A stretch of 17,644 nt of DNA, taken from positions 1 through 17,644 of the forward strand of contig CAYPWL010000054.1 of the NCBI GenBank assembly GCA_964414425.1. Reading direction: 5' to 3'. The stretch comes from GYS-P2D sp964414425. GTDB taxonomy: Bacteria; Bacteroidota; Bacteroidia; Chitinophagales; Saprospiraceae. Shown piece after piece: positions 1 to 9,575 of this stretch (positions within the stretch are counted from its first letter, which is position 1; the number at the start of each line of letters is the position of its first letter). The translations under genes were made by a program, and so were the position numbers. The notes under the pieces were generated by a model, which saw only the letters and a program-made list of their open reading frames with translations, did not search any database and was not told where the DNA came from.

Positions 1-1841
1 GTCCAGGTTCTTACTAACACATAACTGTTTGGACAATCACCTGGTGTAAGCTCCTCCGTAGGACTTACTGTGATATCGCCTTCACAGTTATCTAATGCTG
101 TTAAATCAATCGCTGCTGGTACCTCATCATCACACTCGACTAACTCATCTGCTGGTGCAGCTGGTGCAACTGGTGCTGTAACGTCTTCTACTGTAATTGT
201 CTGAACACATTCAGAAGACACGCCACTATCATCTGTAGCTCGCCATGTTCTTTGTATTGTGAACGATGATGGACAATCACCTTCGATAACAAAATCACTA
301 AACGTTATAGCATCTACACCGCAATTGTCTGTTGCTGAAGCCATCCCCGTATCAGAAGGATCAGTAGAGTCCGTGCATTCTATTGTTATATCGTCAGGAC
401 AAGTAATAATGGGTCCTTGAGTATCTATCACCGTAATGATTTGATCGCAAGTCACCGTATTACCAGAATCGTCAGTAACCATCCATGTTACAACGGTTTC
501 TCCCAGAGGAAAAATCACTGGTGCATTGTTGGTAACACTGGCGACATCACAATTGTCAGAAGTAATGGCAGTACCTAAATCAACTGAAGAGGCTGTACAT
601 AAATCAAAATCTGTATTCACATTTTGATCAGGCGGACATGTGATAGTTGGGTTTTCATTGTCAACTATAATTACTTCTTGTGTGCATATAGCTATGTTTC
701 CAGAACCATCAGTAACGGTCCATGTCACTGTTGTTGTACCTACCGAAAAGGTAACAGGTGCATCATTAACAACTGTAGCTCCTGGACAATTATCATCAAT
801 CACAGGAATTCCTAACATAACTGCCGAAGAAAAACACTCGCCATTATCATTGGTCCCTGAAATATCATTTGGGCAAGATATGGATGGATTGATATCATCG
901 ATAACAATTACATTTTGTTCACAGGTTGCCGAGTTTCCTGAGGCATCTGTTACTGTCCAAATGACTGTTGTTGTACCAAGTGGAAATACATCAGGAGCAT
1001 CATTAACAACGATAGTTCCTGGACAGTTATCACTAACCATTGGTATGCCAAGAGATACGCTTGTCGCTTCACACATAGCTATATCAGTAGATACAGTTAC
1101 TGTCGATGGGCAACTTATTGTAGGCGGAGTATCATCAATAACTACTATATCTTGCGTACAAGTTGCGGAGTTTAGATCGTCATCTGTAACCGTCCATGTC
1201 ACTGTTGTAGTTCCTATTGGGAACACATCAGGAGCATCATTAGTAATTGATGCTATACTACAATTATCTTGAAATGCCGGTTCATCAAGAAAAAGCATTA
1301 CGGCTTCACAAAAGTCATCAGCAAAAAGAGTATCCGTTGGTGCACATGTAATGAGGGGATTTGCTTGATCTATTACCGTAATAGTCTGCTGACATACCGC
1401 TACATTGCCAGAGGTGTCCATGACGGTCCATTCTACGACGGTCATTCCTAAAGGAAAACTATCAGGAGCATCATTTGTGATAATCAGCGTGTCGCAATTA
1501 TCTCTTGCGGATATGGCACTAAGATCTAAACCTACTGCAAAACAGTTGTCACCTGCGGCTACCGTTAAAGAAGGGGGGCACATAACTTGAGGAATAAAAT
1601 TGTCAACTACTGTTACTGTCTGTTGACAAGTCGCACTGTTACCCGATTGATCTATCACCGTCCAGGTTACTATGGTCATTCCTAAAGGAAAAACATCAGG
1701 TGCATCATTTGTAATTTCTTCTATAGAACAATTGTCTGCTGCAGTCAACGAGCCAAGGTCTACAGAAGTAGCTTGGCATGATGAGCCTTCAGTATCAACA
1801 ATCACATCTGCAGGACAACTTATTGATGGTGGCATCTCATC
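1..1841 (-). repeat. Tandem HYR-domain repeats, 78-80 codon period
   Basis: Within the DUF2341/HYR gene, units begin (high coordinate first) at 1841, 1604, 1370, 1136, 899, 662, 425 and 185. The spacing is therefore 237, 234, 234, 237, 237, 237 and 240 bases, or 78-80 codons. Each begins Asp-x-x-x-Pro with a Cys-Pro pair and carries DNC and a second Cys near the end. Units 1-6 share NDAP-V/S-x-F-P-G-T-T-V-T-W. Unit 7 is a hybrid ending in TFTIQRTWRATDDSG-like sequence, and unit 8 (cut by the edge) continues that form. A more divergent HYR-like unit precedes them at about 2085-1842. HYR domains are immunoglobulin-like folds common in extracellular adhesion proteins. Confidence 0.88.
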
Positions 1842-3071
1842 TAAAACATTTACAACAGCAATACAACGATCGGCATTATCATCGTCGTCCATAACAATCA
1901 TTATAACTAGGTTGTCTCCAATGTCAGTGCAATCAAACATAGTTTGAGATAGACTGAAATCTAAATTCATATCACAATTATCAGATGAACCGTCATCTAT
2001 TGCATCGTCAAGTATAGTAACGGATCCAGTAGCATCTAAGGACACTGTAATATCCATACATATGGCTTCTGGAGGATCCATTTCAGGAGAGCCAAAAGAC
2101 GCCATCGGTGGATCACAACTAAATTTTGCAACACCCATATAATCCACTTGAAACTCTCGACCACCTCTTATGGCTACCCGATCAAAGTCACAATAATTAT
2201 GACCAGCAATGGTACCTGTTACAGTCCCTAATGAATTTCCTTGATTATCAAATAATTCAGATTCATTTATATCATTTGCCTTACATCTTCTTAATTCAGA
2301 TACTACGAATGTATCTCTTGGGATAGATGGACTTAAAGAGATTACACTAATATTCCCACCTCCACCATTTGCTCTGCGTTCAAATCCGAAGTTTGCTCCA
2401 TTCTCCCCATTTCTAAAAATCCCGTAACCATCAAAGTCAGAATTTTCTATACCAAATCTATTATTAGGACAGCTGCCATCAGCATCGTCATTTCGAGTTT
2501 CTCTTGTTATCAGTATATAATCATCAATTGTAAATCCTAATGGAAACCAAGCACCATCAGGGTCGCAGTCCCCTATTTTAGTCAATACTGATTCGCCTGT
2601 TACTGTTGTACTTACTACTATTCCTCCATCACCGATTTGTACGGCTCCCGCTGCAGAATCAAAATCATTAAAATAATCGAAAACATCATTTGGATTACCC
2701 TCGGATCCACAGTTTCCGAAGTACATGTATATTGTTGTTCCACTTACCGGGATAGTTGGTATCTCCACCCAGACCGTTCCGTCTGTTGCATCAAATGACT
2801 GGGTCCAGTGGTCTATCTCTGTTGTCTTGTCGTCAGTTGTGAACAAGATGTTAGAGTAATCAGCATTAATATCAGAAAAGCTTGGAACTGTAAGTTTAAC
2901 TTGGTAGTCGGTTAATACTTCGGTATTCCCATTTATTGTTATCGGTATTCGGTTAACACATTCGCAAACCCATTGTGCGCTTAAATCAAGCTGTAACAAC
3001 AATATAAAGAATACCCCAACCCAAAGACGAACGAGCTTGATGAGGTATACTATTTTGGGGTTGATTTTCAT
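1..3071 (-). CDS. Secreted DUF2341 / HYR-repeat surface protein, C-terminus beyond window
   Basis: Read on the minus strand from ATG 3069-3071, the frame stays open for 1,023 codons to the left edge, so the stop and C-terminus are missing. Residues 1-33 form a signal peptide: Lys/Arg-containing start, hydrophobic core VGVFFILLLQL (18-28), likely cleavage after SAQ33. Residues ~40-140 fit DUF2341, with DYQVKLTV, a TVWVEIP strand and TIYMYFGNCGS. Residues ~140-320 look like a jelly-roll/concanavalin-like extension ending in GREFQVDYMGVAKF. From ~325 on come HYR (hyalin-type) units with the P-x-I-x-C-P start, central DNC, and TWTVTDxSGN-x-x-C end. The last two units change to the RTWxATDDSG form. 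Such proteins are exported and act as adhesive or structural surface proteins; DUF2341 and the jelly-roll part may bind glycans, which is inference. No catalytic motif is visible. It is the last gene of a same-strand trio and starts 254 bases after the HTH gene ends. Confidence 0.9.
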   Translation of the reverse strand, partial: MKINPKIVYLIKLVRLWVGVFFILLLQLDLSAQWVCECVNRIPITINGNTEVLTDYQVKLTVPSFSDINADYSNILFTTDDKTTEIDHWTQSFDATDGTVWVEIPTIPVSGTTIYMYFGNCGSEGNPNDVFDYFNDFDSAAGAVQIGDGGIVVSTTVTGESVLTKIGDCDPDGAWFPLGFTIDDYILITRETRNDDADGSCPNNRFGIENSDFDGYGIFRNGENGANFGFERRANGGGGNISVISLSPSIPRDTFVVSELRRCKANDINESELFDNQGNSLGTVTGTIAGHNYCDFDRVAIRGGREFQVDYMGVAKFSCDPPMASFGSPEMDPPEAICMDITVSLDATGSVTILDDAIDDGSSDNCDMNLDFSLSQTMFDCTDIGDNLVIMIVMDDDDNADRCIAVVNVLDEMPPSISCPADVIVDTEGSSCQATSVDLGSLTAADNCSIEEITNDAPDVFPLGMTIVTWTVIDQSGNSATCQQTVTVVDNFIPQVMCPPSLTVAAGDNCFAVGLDLSAISARDNCDTLIITNDAPDSFPLGMTVVEWTVMDTSGNVAVCQQTITVIDQANPLITCAPTDTLFADDFCEAVMLFLDEPAFQDNCSIASITNDAPDVFPIGTTTVTWTVTDDDLNSATCTQDIVVIDDTPPTISCPSTVTVSTDIAMCEATSVSLGIPMVSDNCPGTIVVNDAPDVFPLGTTTVIWTVTDASGNSATCEQNVIVIDDINPSISCPNDISGTNDNGECFSSAVMLGIPVIDDNCPGATVVNDAPVTFSVGTTTVTWTVTDGSGNIAICTQEVIIVDNENPTITCPPDQNVNTDFDLCTASSVDLGTAITSDNCDVASVTNNAPVIFPLGETVVTWMVTDDSGNTVTCDQIITVIDTQGPIITCPDDITIECTDSTDPSDTGMASATDNCGVDAITFSDFVIEGDCPSSFTIQRTWRATDDSGVSSECVQTITVEDVTAPVAPAAPADELVECDDEVPAAIDLTALDNCEGDITVSPTEELTPGDCPNSYVLVRTW

Positions 3072-3182
3072 TATACCAGTTTTCAAATGTCCTTTTAGGT
3101 TTTTGAAAAAGTATTTTAGTGTGAGTCCACAAAGTTTACTTGTTCATAAAACAAGATTCACTGCTGTCTATAAGACACATAA

Positions 3183-3201
3183 AATCAGCATTTCCCTGAT
3201 T
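3183..3201 (-). terminator. Weak terminator-like hairpin in the gap before the DUF2341/HYR gene
   Basis: The 253 bases between the HTH gene and the DUF2341/HYR gene hold no convincing ORF. One perfect six-base stem (AATCAG 3183-3188 with CTGATT 3196-3201, seven-base loop) lies about 125 bases past the HTH stop. On the minus strand it is followed by TTTAT, so it could be a weak terminator. The stem is short and AT-rich and could be chance. I found no convincing Bacteroidota TAnnTTTG promoter; a TAAACTTTG-like stretch on the minus strand near 3140-3148 has one base too many. Confidence 0.2.
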
Positions 3202-3324
3202 GATAGGTTTTAAGAAATGAATAATGTATTAGTACAGACAATATCTTGTTAGATTTCAAAAGAGCTTTCAACTCAATTGAACAACATCTTTTACAGTCTA
3301 TGTAATCGTAATACTCGTGTAAGG

Positions 3325-3579
3325 TTATACAGTTATTATACTGAGGCGAATTGCCTTAACAACCAGGTCTATGGCGTTTTTTGATTCCATTTTATGAATC
3401 AAATTTTTCTTGTGACTTTCAATTGTATGGGTCGAAACGAAAAGTTCTTGAGCAATTTCTTTTGAAGTATGTCCCTTGCTTAAGAGTTCAAGTACTTCTA
3501 ACTCCCTATTTGTAATATGAACTCCAGGTTCTACCCAATCAAAAGATTTCCTCGTGTCAATCGATAAATTACATTCCAT
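3325..3579 (-). CDS. Small LuxR/GerE-type HTH transcriptional regulator
   Basis: This 84-residue protein is almost entirely a LuxR/NarL-family (GerE) DNA-binding domain. Residues 22-77 show the family pattern: ITNRELEVLELLSKG at 22-36 with the near-invariant Glu26 and Gly36, then SKEIAQEL (39-46), the recognition helix VSTHTIESHKKN (48-59) and the final helix. It has no receiver, autoinducer-binding or ATPase domain; most family members are 200 residues or longer. I chose ATG 3577-3579. A TTG one codon upstream (3580-3582) is possible, but a TAG at 3586-3588 blocks any larger extension, so this is not the visible tail of a longer protein. It sits 112 bases past the giant gene's stop and 253 before the DUF2341/HYR gene, on the same strand. 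It may regulate either neighbour or itself; that is inference from position. With no sensor domain, it would need control of expression or a partner. Confidence 0.82.
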   Translation of the reverse strand: MECNLSIDTRKSFDWVEPGVHITNRELEVLELLSKGHTSKEIAQELFVSTHTIESHKKNLIHKMESKNAIDLVVKAIRLSIITV

Positions 3580-3591
3580 CAAGATCTATTT

Positions 3592-3641
3592 CTATCATTT
3601 AATGGATCGAATGTAAGTGAAAGAATATATCCAAATGATAG
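3592..3641. promoter_or_regulatory. 9-bp inverted repeat upstream of the HTH gene
   Basis: CTATCATTT (3592-3600) and AAATGATAG (3633-3641) are perfect inverted copies with centres 41 bases apart, close to four helical turns. They lie directly upstream of the HTH start codon, in the 112-base gap after the giant gene's stop. This suits an operator for a dimeric regulator, possibly autoregulation, but in AT-rich DNA chance remains possible. A loop of 32 bases makes a terminator unlikely. Confidence 0.3.
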
Positions 3642-3691
3642 GGTAATCATCTAAATATATTCCTTCACACTTAATTGTAAATACTAACTAA

Positions 3692-5604
3692 TTAGTCGTT
3701 ACAACCATCTGTTCTTATCTCTAGTAGTCCGTTGAGTTCTACTTCAAAGTTTAGATCTAAGATCGTACTTTGCTTTGCATTGTAAATTATGTTGGCTCCG
3801 GTTCCAACTTTATTCGAAGCTTCAATAGTTCGATTAGTCTGGAACTCAATATTATCACCACTTTCCATATTGTCGTCGATCGCATTGAGAATGATTACCT
3901 CATCACAGTCTGAAATCAACTCAGACGGTGCTGGAAGTTCAGGACATGCCTGAGTTTCATCAATACGGTAGGCGATAATATTCGTTTCAACGAAATCACA
4001 ACAACTAATGCTGCGAGTACACCTTACGAAGTATGTATTTTGGGTAATTGTCGAAGGCTGGAAGCTCTCGCTCGTTTCCCCATCGATAATTTCCCAAATG
4101 GCTCCAGAACCTTCTGGCCCAACATTTAGTGGATTAGGAATAAATGGTGAACCATTAGATTTTTCAGTAGTCGAGACTAACCACATATGCTCAACTAAGT
4201 CATTGCACCCTGAAGTTTCATAAGCTTCAATCGGCAGTATTGCAGGAACTGCACATCCTGAGCTAGGTATTAATAAGAGGCTTTCTCCATTTATACCTAT
4301 TTTACCAGCGTCAATTACCTGATTACATTCTGTGAACTCGTAGGTTATTTCCTGAGGACATGTTTGAGTGAATGCCCCGTTCTCAGAAGTATAGGTATAA
4401 GTCCTAATTACTGTGCGTTCGGAATAAAAGTCTCCCCCAGCACATTCTGCAGGCACCACTTCATCCTCAAAGCTAAGATCAACCATTAATTCATCACAAC
4501 TAATCTCTAACCCAGCTTCAGACGGCGTGCTAAAAGGCTCGACAAAACAGCTACCTGTTCTCATATCCTCAGGGCACGTCAATACAACTGCACAAATTGC
4601 AGCTGGATCAGCATCATCTTCATCACCATTCTCATTATTAACTGTGTCGTCAGTATTTCCATCAAACTCTCCTCCCTCGTCATTGTCTACAGTATCATCA
4701 GGTCTACTATCTTGATCAAACAAACTGATATCTCTTCCTACTAAATCTATGACAGAGCCGATCTCAGCAATGTTAGTGAGCCCCTCTAAGGTTAAATCAT
4801 TACCGTTTGGTGTCATGTAAACACGAATTACCACACTGTCTCCTACATCAAGAGTTTCCTCATGAGTAAATGATAATAGTGAAGGATTCACTACAGTCCA
4901 TCCTTCATTTAGGACAGGATCATCGATATAATCTAATCCCGCAGGAATATGATCAAAAATCATTATTTCTGCTGCCGCTACAGTCCCTTGATTATAAACA
5001 GTTATATCAAATGGAATCTGAACACCTGGCTCGAATGGTCCAAAGGCTGGTGTACTCTTAGTCAACGCAAAATCGACAACGTCCACAACAATCGTCTCGG
5101 GATCATAATCATCATCTCCGTTAGTCTCGTCAGTATCATTATCCTCTCCGTCAACAATACTACCGTCTTGATCACCGGCTATACTATCATCATCAGCTCG
5201 TGGCCCATTGATATCTTCTTGACTTTCGATCTCAGCATTATTAGTAATGCTCATCTCCATAAAGTCAGTATCTATAGTATACATGATCGTAACGACTATA
5301 CTCTGACCAGCTTCTAAGGACATTATCGGAGTTACCAAGTTAGCTACTCCTGCTGTCTCATCCCATTGTGAATCACTTAGACTCAACCCAGTAGGTGTAT
5401 AATCACTCAATTGAATATTGAATGCATCAAGCGTTCCTTGATTAAACACCTCTAAGTCATAGATCACCGTACCACCTGGTATAATAGGCATTATAGTCTC
5501 TGAACTAAGCGTTTTTATGAGGGCTAAATCAAATCTTTCTAAGAATGCCGGATCTGAATCATCTTCATCTCCATTCTCGCCATTTATAGTGCCATCAGTA
5601 TCTC
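3692..5604 (-). CDS. Giant DUF11-repeat surface protein, C-terminal part (same gene as 5705-15710)
   Basis: These 636 codons plus stop continue the giant gene after the assembly gap. The gap edges are in different frames only because the 100 Ns are a placeholder. The segment opens with the Asp-rich end of a DUF11 unit (NGENGDEDDSDPA), then two full DUF11 units starting at 5530 and 5074 (NQG motifs FNQGTLDA and YNQGTVAA). From about 4590 comes a C-terminal module of ~300 residues. It has a HYR-like stretch (LTCPEDM, later RTYTYTSENG), a Cys-rich stretch (TYFVRCTRSISCCDF) and a final beta-rich tail with NIIYNAKQSTILDLNFEVEL, ending in Gly-Cys-Asn-Asp. Tails of this kind recur on Saprospiria surface proteins and may be an export or anchoring signal. 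That is recall, not proof. I do not see a classic type A or type B type IX secretion C-terminal domain. The stop is TAA at 3692-3694. A decayed copy of this tail lies at 16447-16735. Confidence 0.9.
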
Positions 5605-8600
5605 NNNNNNNNNNNNNNNNNNNNNNNNNNNNNNNNNNNNNNNNNNNNNNNNNNNNNNNNNNNNNNNNNNNNNNNNNNNNNNNNNNNNNNNNNNNNNNNN
5701 NNNNAGCCTGCTCCCGCACTCGTCCATGCACTATTCACGCCACTGGCATCAAATGTATAACCCGCAGGGACGTAGTCATTTACTACTACATTATCCATCG
5801 GTATACTTCCTTGATTATGGACGGTGATCTCAAACTCTACTGTATCTCCTACGGCATGTGGACCAGCTGTTACTAACTCCTTCTCTAAGGCCATATCTAC
5901 CACCTCTATAAAGGCTGGGTCATAATCATCAGCGTCAGCTGCATTATCTTCAGTACCAGGTGTATTTGGCCCTTCATCATCTACATCATTATCAGAAGAT
6001 AACTCGCTGTCATCATCAATAGAACCATCTATAGTTGATATTGGACTGTCTGAATCATCCAAGCCCAACATATTATCAGCATTGGTGATCTCAGCATTAT
6101 TGACAAGCGAACCTCCTGCATAGTTATCATTAATCTGTAAATCAACCTCTACTATGACTGATTCTCCAGCAGGTACAGTTCCTACCATAAATATAGGTCC
6201 ACTCCAATCAGGATCAACATTTGTCATCCCTGTAGGTACATATTCTGTTATCTCAACATCCGTTGCATCAAGGGTTCCTTGATTGAAGACAGTTATCGCA
6301 AATGTGATCGTATCTCCAGCTCCAAAAGGCCCAGGCTCCGCTATTTCCTTCTGTAAGGCAACATCAAAGTTCTGAGTAATCATAATCACTTCAGGATCAT
6401 AATCATCTCCTCCCGTCATGTCGTCAATATCATTGTCATTTACGTCAGTTATGCTGCCATCTTCATCTCCAGGCACACTATCTACATCCGTAGGCATATT
6501 TCCTTCTGGATCTTCTGCACTCTCTATCTCAATATTATTTTCGATGCTCGCTGCCATAAATGTTGGCTCAACCTGCATCATAATCATCACGACTATACTA
6601 TCACCTGCGTCTAACATAGATATCGGCATTACCAAGTTAGCTGTGTCGCCTGTCATCGTCCATGCTGGATCAACAAGTGTTAAACCTGCTGGCACATAAT
6701 CGCTTAATTGAATATTGCGTGCATCAACATTACCTTGGTTATAAACCGTTATATCGTACACAACCGTATCACCTGGGGTAATCGGGCTGTTAGTCAAACT
6801 TGTGTTAAGCGTCTTAGTCAATGCTAAATCGAAAATTGCTAAAAACGCTGGATCGTGATCATCCTCATCTGTCATGGCATCTCCATCACCCACAGTACCC
6901 GTGCCATCTCCTCCAGTATTGTCATCAGCATCACTACCAGGATCGCCACCTGCGTCATTATCCGGATCTGAATCTGGCGTACTATCTACATCTACTATAG
7001 TCGGATCATCAATGCTACTATTACCATTTGTATCTTCAAAAGAGGATATCTCTGAATAGTTTGTATATGCTTCTGGATCACCTGTCGTCGGTTGTGCTGT
7101 TAAGAACAACGTAGTAATAACCATACTACCTGGAGCTACTGTGTCCGTTATGGTCGTACTTACGATTTCAACATCTCCTGAAGCACCTACAGATGTCCAA
7201 TCTGGGTTACTACTTCCTTGATATAAAAGACCGGCTGGAACATAATCGACTACCTCAATATTCGTCACTGGGGTATTTCCTTGATTGATCGTTGTAATTC
7301 TATATTCTACCTCATCTCCTATACCATATGGGCCTCCTACTATCTCCTTAGTCTGCGCTAAATCAAAGATTTGTACGAAAGCAGGATCATTATCATCTTC
7401 ATCTGTAGTAGGATCAGTATCGCCATTGGCTCCTGAACCATCTCCATCTATGACATCATCTGAATCAGTATTTACTGCTCCACCTGCATCATCAAATGGG
7501 TTAGAATCAGGTTGGCTATCAACATCATCGTTAGTGATGTTATCGCCATCCTCATCAAAGACAGATGTTATCTCTGCTATATTCGTATAGTCTGCAGCTG
7601 TAGATCCATTGTCTGTAATGATCATCTTAATCGGCACCATGATTGATTCACCAGGTAACACTATTGAGTTAATCGTAAATTGATGAGATGGGGATGTTCC
7701 CGTCCATCCTGGATTTACAAATGGACTATTGATATACTCTAATCCCCCAGGGGCGAAATCAGTAATCGTGATATTCATACCACTTACTGTCCCTTGGTTA
7801 TGCACGGTTATATTGTACATAATCGTATCACCATAGCTGTATGGAGCTGGTGTGACCACCATCTTAGTCAATGCAAAATCAACCACTTCTATGCTCGCAA
7901 TGTCTGAATCATCCGCATCTGTTGTCGGATCTGTATCTCCTGGCATACCACTTCCATCTCCTTGGATCGCTGGATCACTTGGATCTGAAGTTGTAGCATC
8001 ACTACCTGTATCCAACTCACCTCCTGCATCATCATCTGGGTCAGTATCGAATAAACCATCATTATCTCCTGTCATAAAAGAAGAAACTGGCGGATTAGAT
8101 CCAGATCCATCTGGATCTGTCACTGCAGTTGCTCCTGATATCTCGGCTCTGTTAGTATATCCATCTGGATCTCCTCCCGCAGCCTGAACTACTAAGTCTA
8201 TATCTACACATACCTGCTCCAAAAATCCAATCTGTCCAGGCATAGATGTACCTGCAAAATCAGAAGCATCTGTATTATAGATAGCAGTACCATCCATATT
8301 ATCTGTCCACTTAGGACCATTAGTATTGGAAAATGCATAACCCGATGGGATATAATCCACTATCTCTATACTATCTGAAGGCACGTTACCTTGGTTGGTA
8401 ACACATATCTCAAAGGTCGCAATATCTCCATATTGGAATGGGCCATCTTCTGGATTAGCTATGATCTTACTCAAGGCTAAATCGAAAATTTCTATGTTAG
8501 CAGGGTCACTATCATCTTGACTGCCTGTTTCTCCATTGCCAACACTGGATACATCATTGTCTCCACTAATGTTAGGCATAGTCGATTCTTCTTCTGGTGT

Positions 8601-9575
8601 AAAGGAACCCATCTCTGAATCAACGTCAGCTGCTGGATTACCATCGCCATCCAATGCACTATCTATGTAGCCATAGTTAACATATGGGTCCATACCAGCG
8701 CTACATGCTGTATGACCTGCTCCACCTGTTGGTGCAGCTAATACCATACTTATAGGGATCTGTATACTTGCATCAGCTAACAATGAACTCACTATAGTTT
8801 GCGTAGCGAATCCTGAGCTTGCCTCTGTGTTAGCAGTAGCTGCGGTCCATCCTGCAGCAACATTAACTGGTAAAGTTTCATCGAAGAACTCCATACCACA
8901 TGGTATAAGGTCCGTGATAACAACATCAGTAGCATCAACAGAACCTTGATTAAAGACTGTTATGAAGAAGTTGATAGTATCGCCTACCATAAATATACCA
9001 CTCGATGGTACACTTGCTGGATCAACAGTCTTGTTCAGTGCTAAGTCAAATATTGGAAGTGATGCTGGATCATTATCATCTTCATCAGTCAAAGGGTCTG
9101 TATCACCATTGCTGCCTCCTCCATTGGTTCCATCTCCATCGATTGTGTTATCTGAGGCTGTATCTGGATTTCCACCTGGATCATTAAGCGGATCCATGTC
9201 CGGCGTACTATCTATATCCTCATCACTAACATCATTATTGTCAGCATCCTGTATCCCTGATATTTCAGCTATGTTAATGGTATTATCAAATGATGCACCA
9301 GGATTAACCGTCAATACTATCGATACTTCTATACTATCACCAGAGGCAAAACCAGGCGTAGCAACCGTAGTTGTAACAATACCATCAGATGTTCCCGTAG
9401 GTGTCCAATTCGGATCATTATTAGTTAGACCTGCAGGCACAAAATCAGTCAATTCTATCTGATTAACCTCTACTCCTCCCTGATTAAATACTGTTAATCT
9501 ATATTCTACAGTACCTCCAGTTGTTGGATATGGTCCAGGCACTATGGCCTCTATCTCTTTCCTTAGAGCTAAATC
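4591..9575 (-). repeat. DUF11 tandem repeat array, at least ten units, Asp-rich linkers
   Basis: Units start (high coordinate) at 9575, 9047, 8483, 7880, 7364, 6830, 6365, 5897, then after the gap at 5530 and 5074. Lengths are about 176, 188, 201, 172, 178, 155, 156, unknown, 152 and 161 codons. Each begins D-x-A-L-x-K, has a GD-T/E-x-x-x-[YF] strand, a [VYH]-[FY/H]-NQG turn, a D[YFL][VIA]P-x-G turn and a T-N-x-[AIV]-E-I segment. Each closes with a long acidic linker ending near D-D-x-D-P. Linkers are rich in Asp/Gly/Asn in D-x-D-x-D spacing, as in calcium-binding loops, so a Ca2+-stiffened rod is plausible; this is inference. Two linker classes exist: long (GDTDPTTDEDDNDPA type) and short (DDYDPE type, units starting at 6830 and 5530). 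Confidence 0.9.
5605..5704. other. Assembly gap: 100 Ns inside the DUF11 array
   Basis: Exactly 100 Ns, the usual scaffold placeholder, interrupt the DUF11 unit that starts at 5897. The reading frame before the gap (codons ending at 5705) and after it (from 5604) join only if the true gap length is a multiple of three. The unit has about 64 codons left of the break in reading direction and 25 after it. If it is one normal unit of 150-190 codons, roughly 190-300 bases are missing. More whole units may be hidden. Confidence 0.95.

Noticed and set aside
640..1272. Plus-strand frame of 210 codons with internal repeats
   Set aside because: It is the antisense shadow of the HYR units; the minus-strand frame has a signal peptide, domain order and conserved Cys pattern.
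8962..9462. Plus-strand Ser/Pro-rich open frame, and similar ones at 6418-6699, 6874-7059, 7285-7590, 7852-8187
   Set aside because: These are antisense reflections of the Asp-rich DUF11 linkers: GAT/GAC codons read backwards give Ser/Ile/Val runs. The same pattern recurs with every repeat unit.
4591..9575. Periodic repeats considered as a CRISPR array or DNA-level satellite
   Set aside because: The period (about 150-200 codons) and divergence between copies fit protein-domain repeats; there are no short identical repeats with unique spacers.
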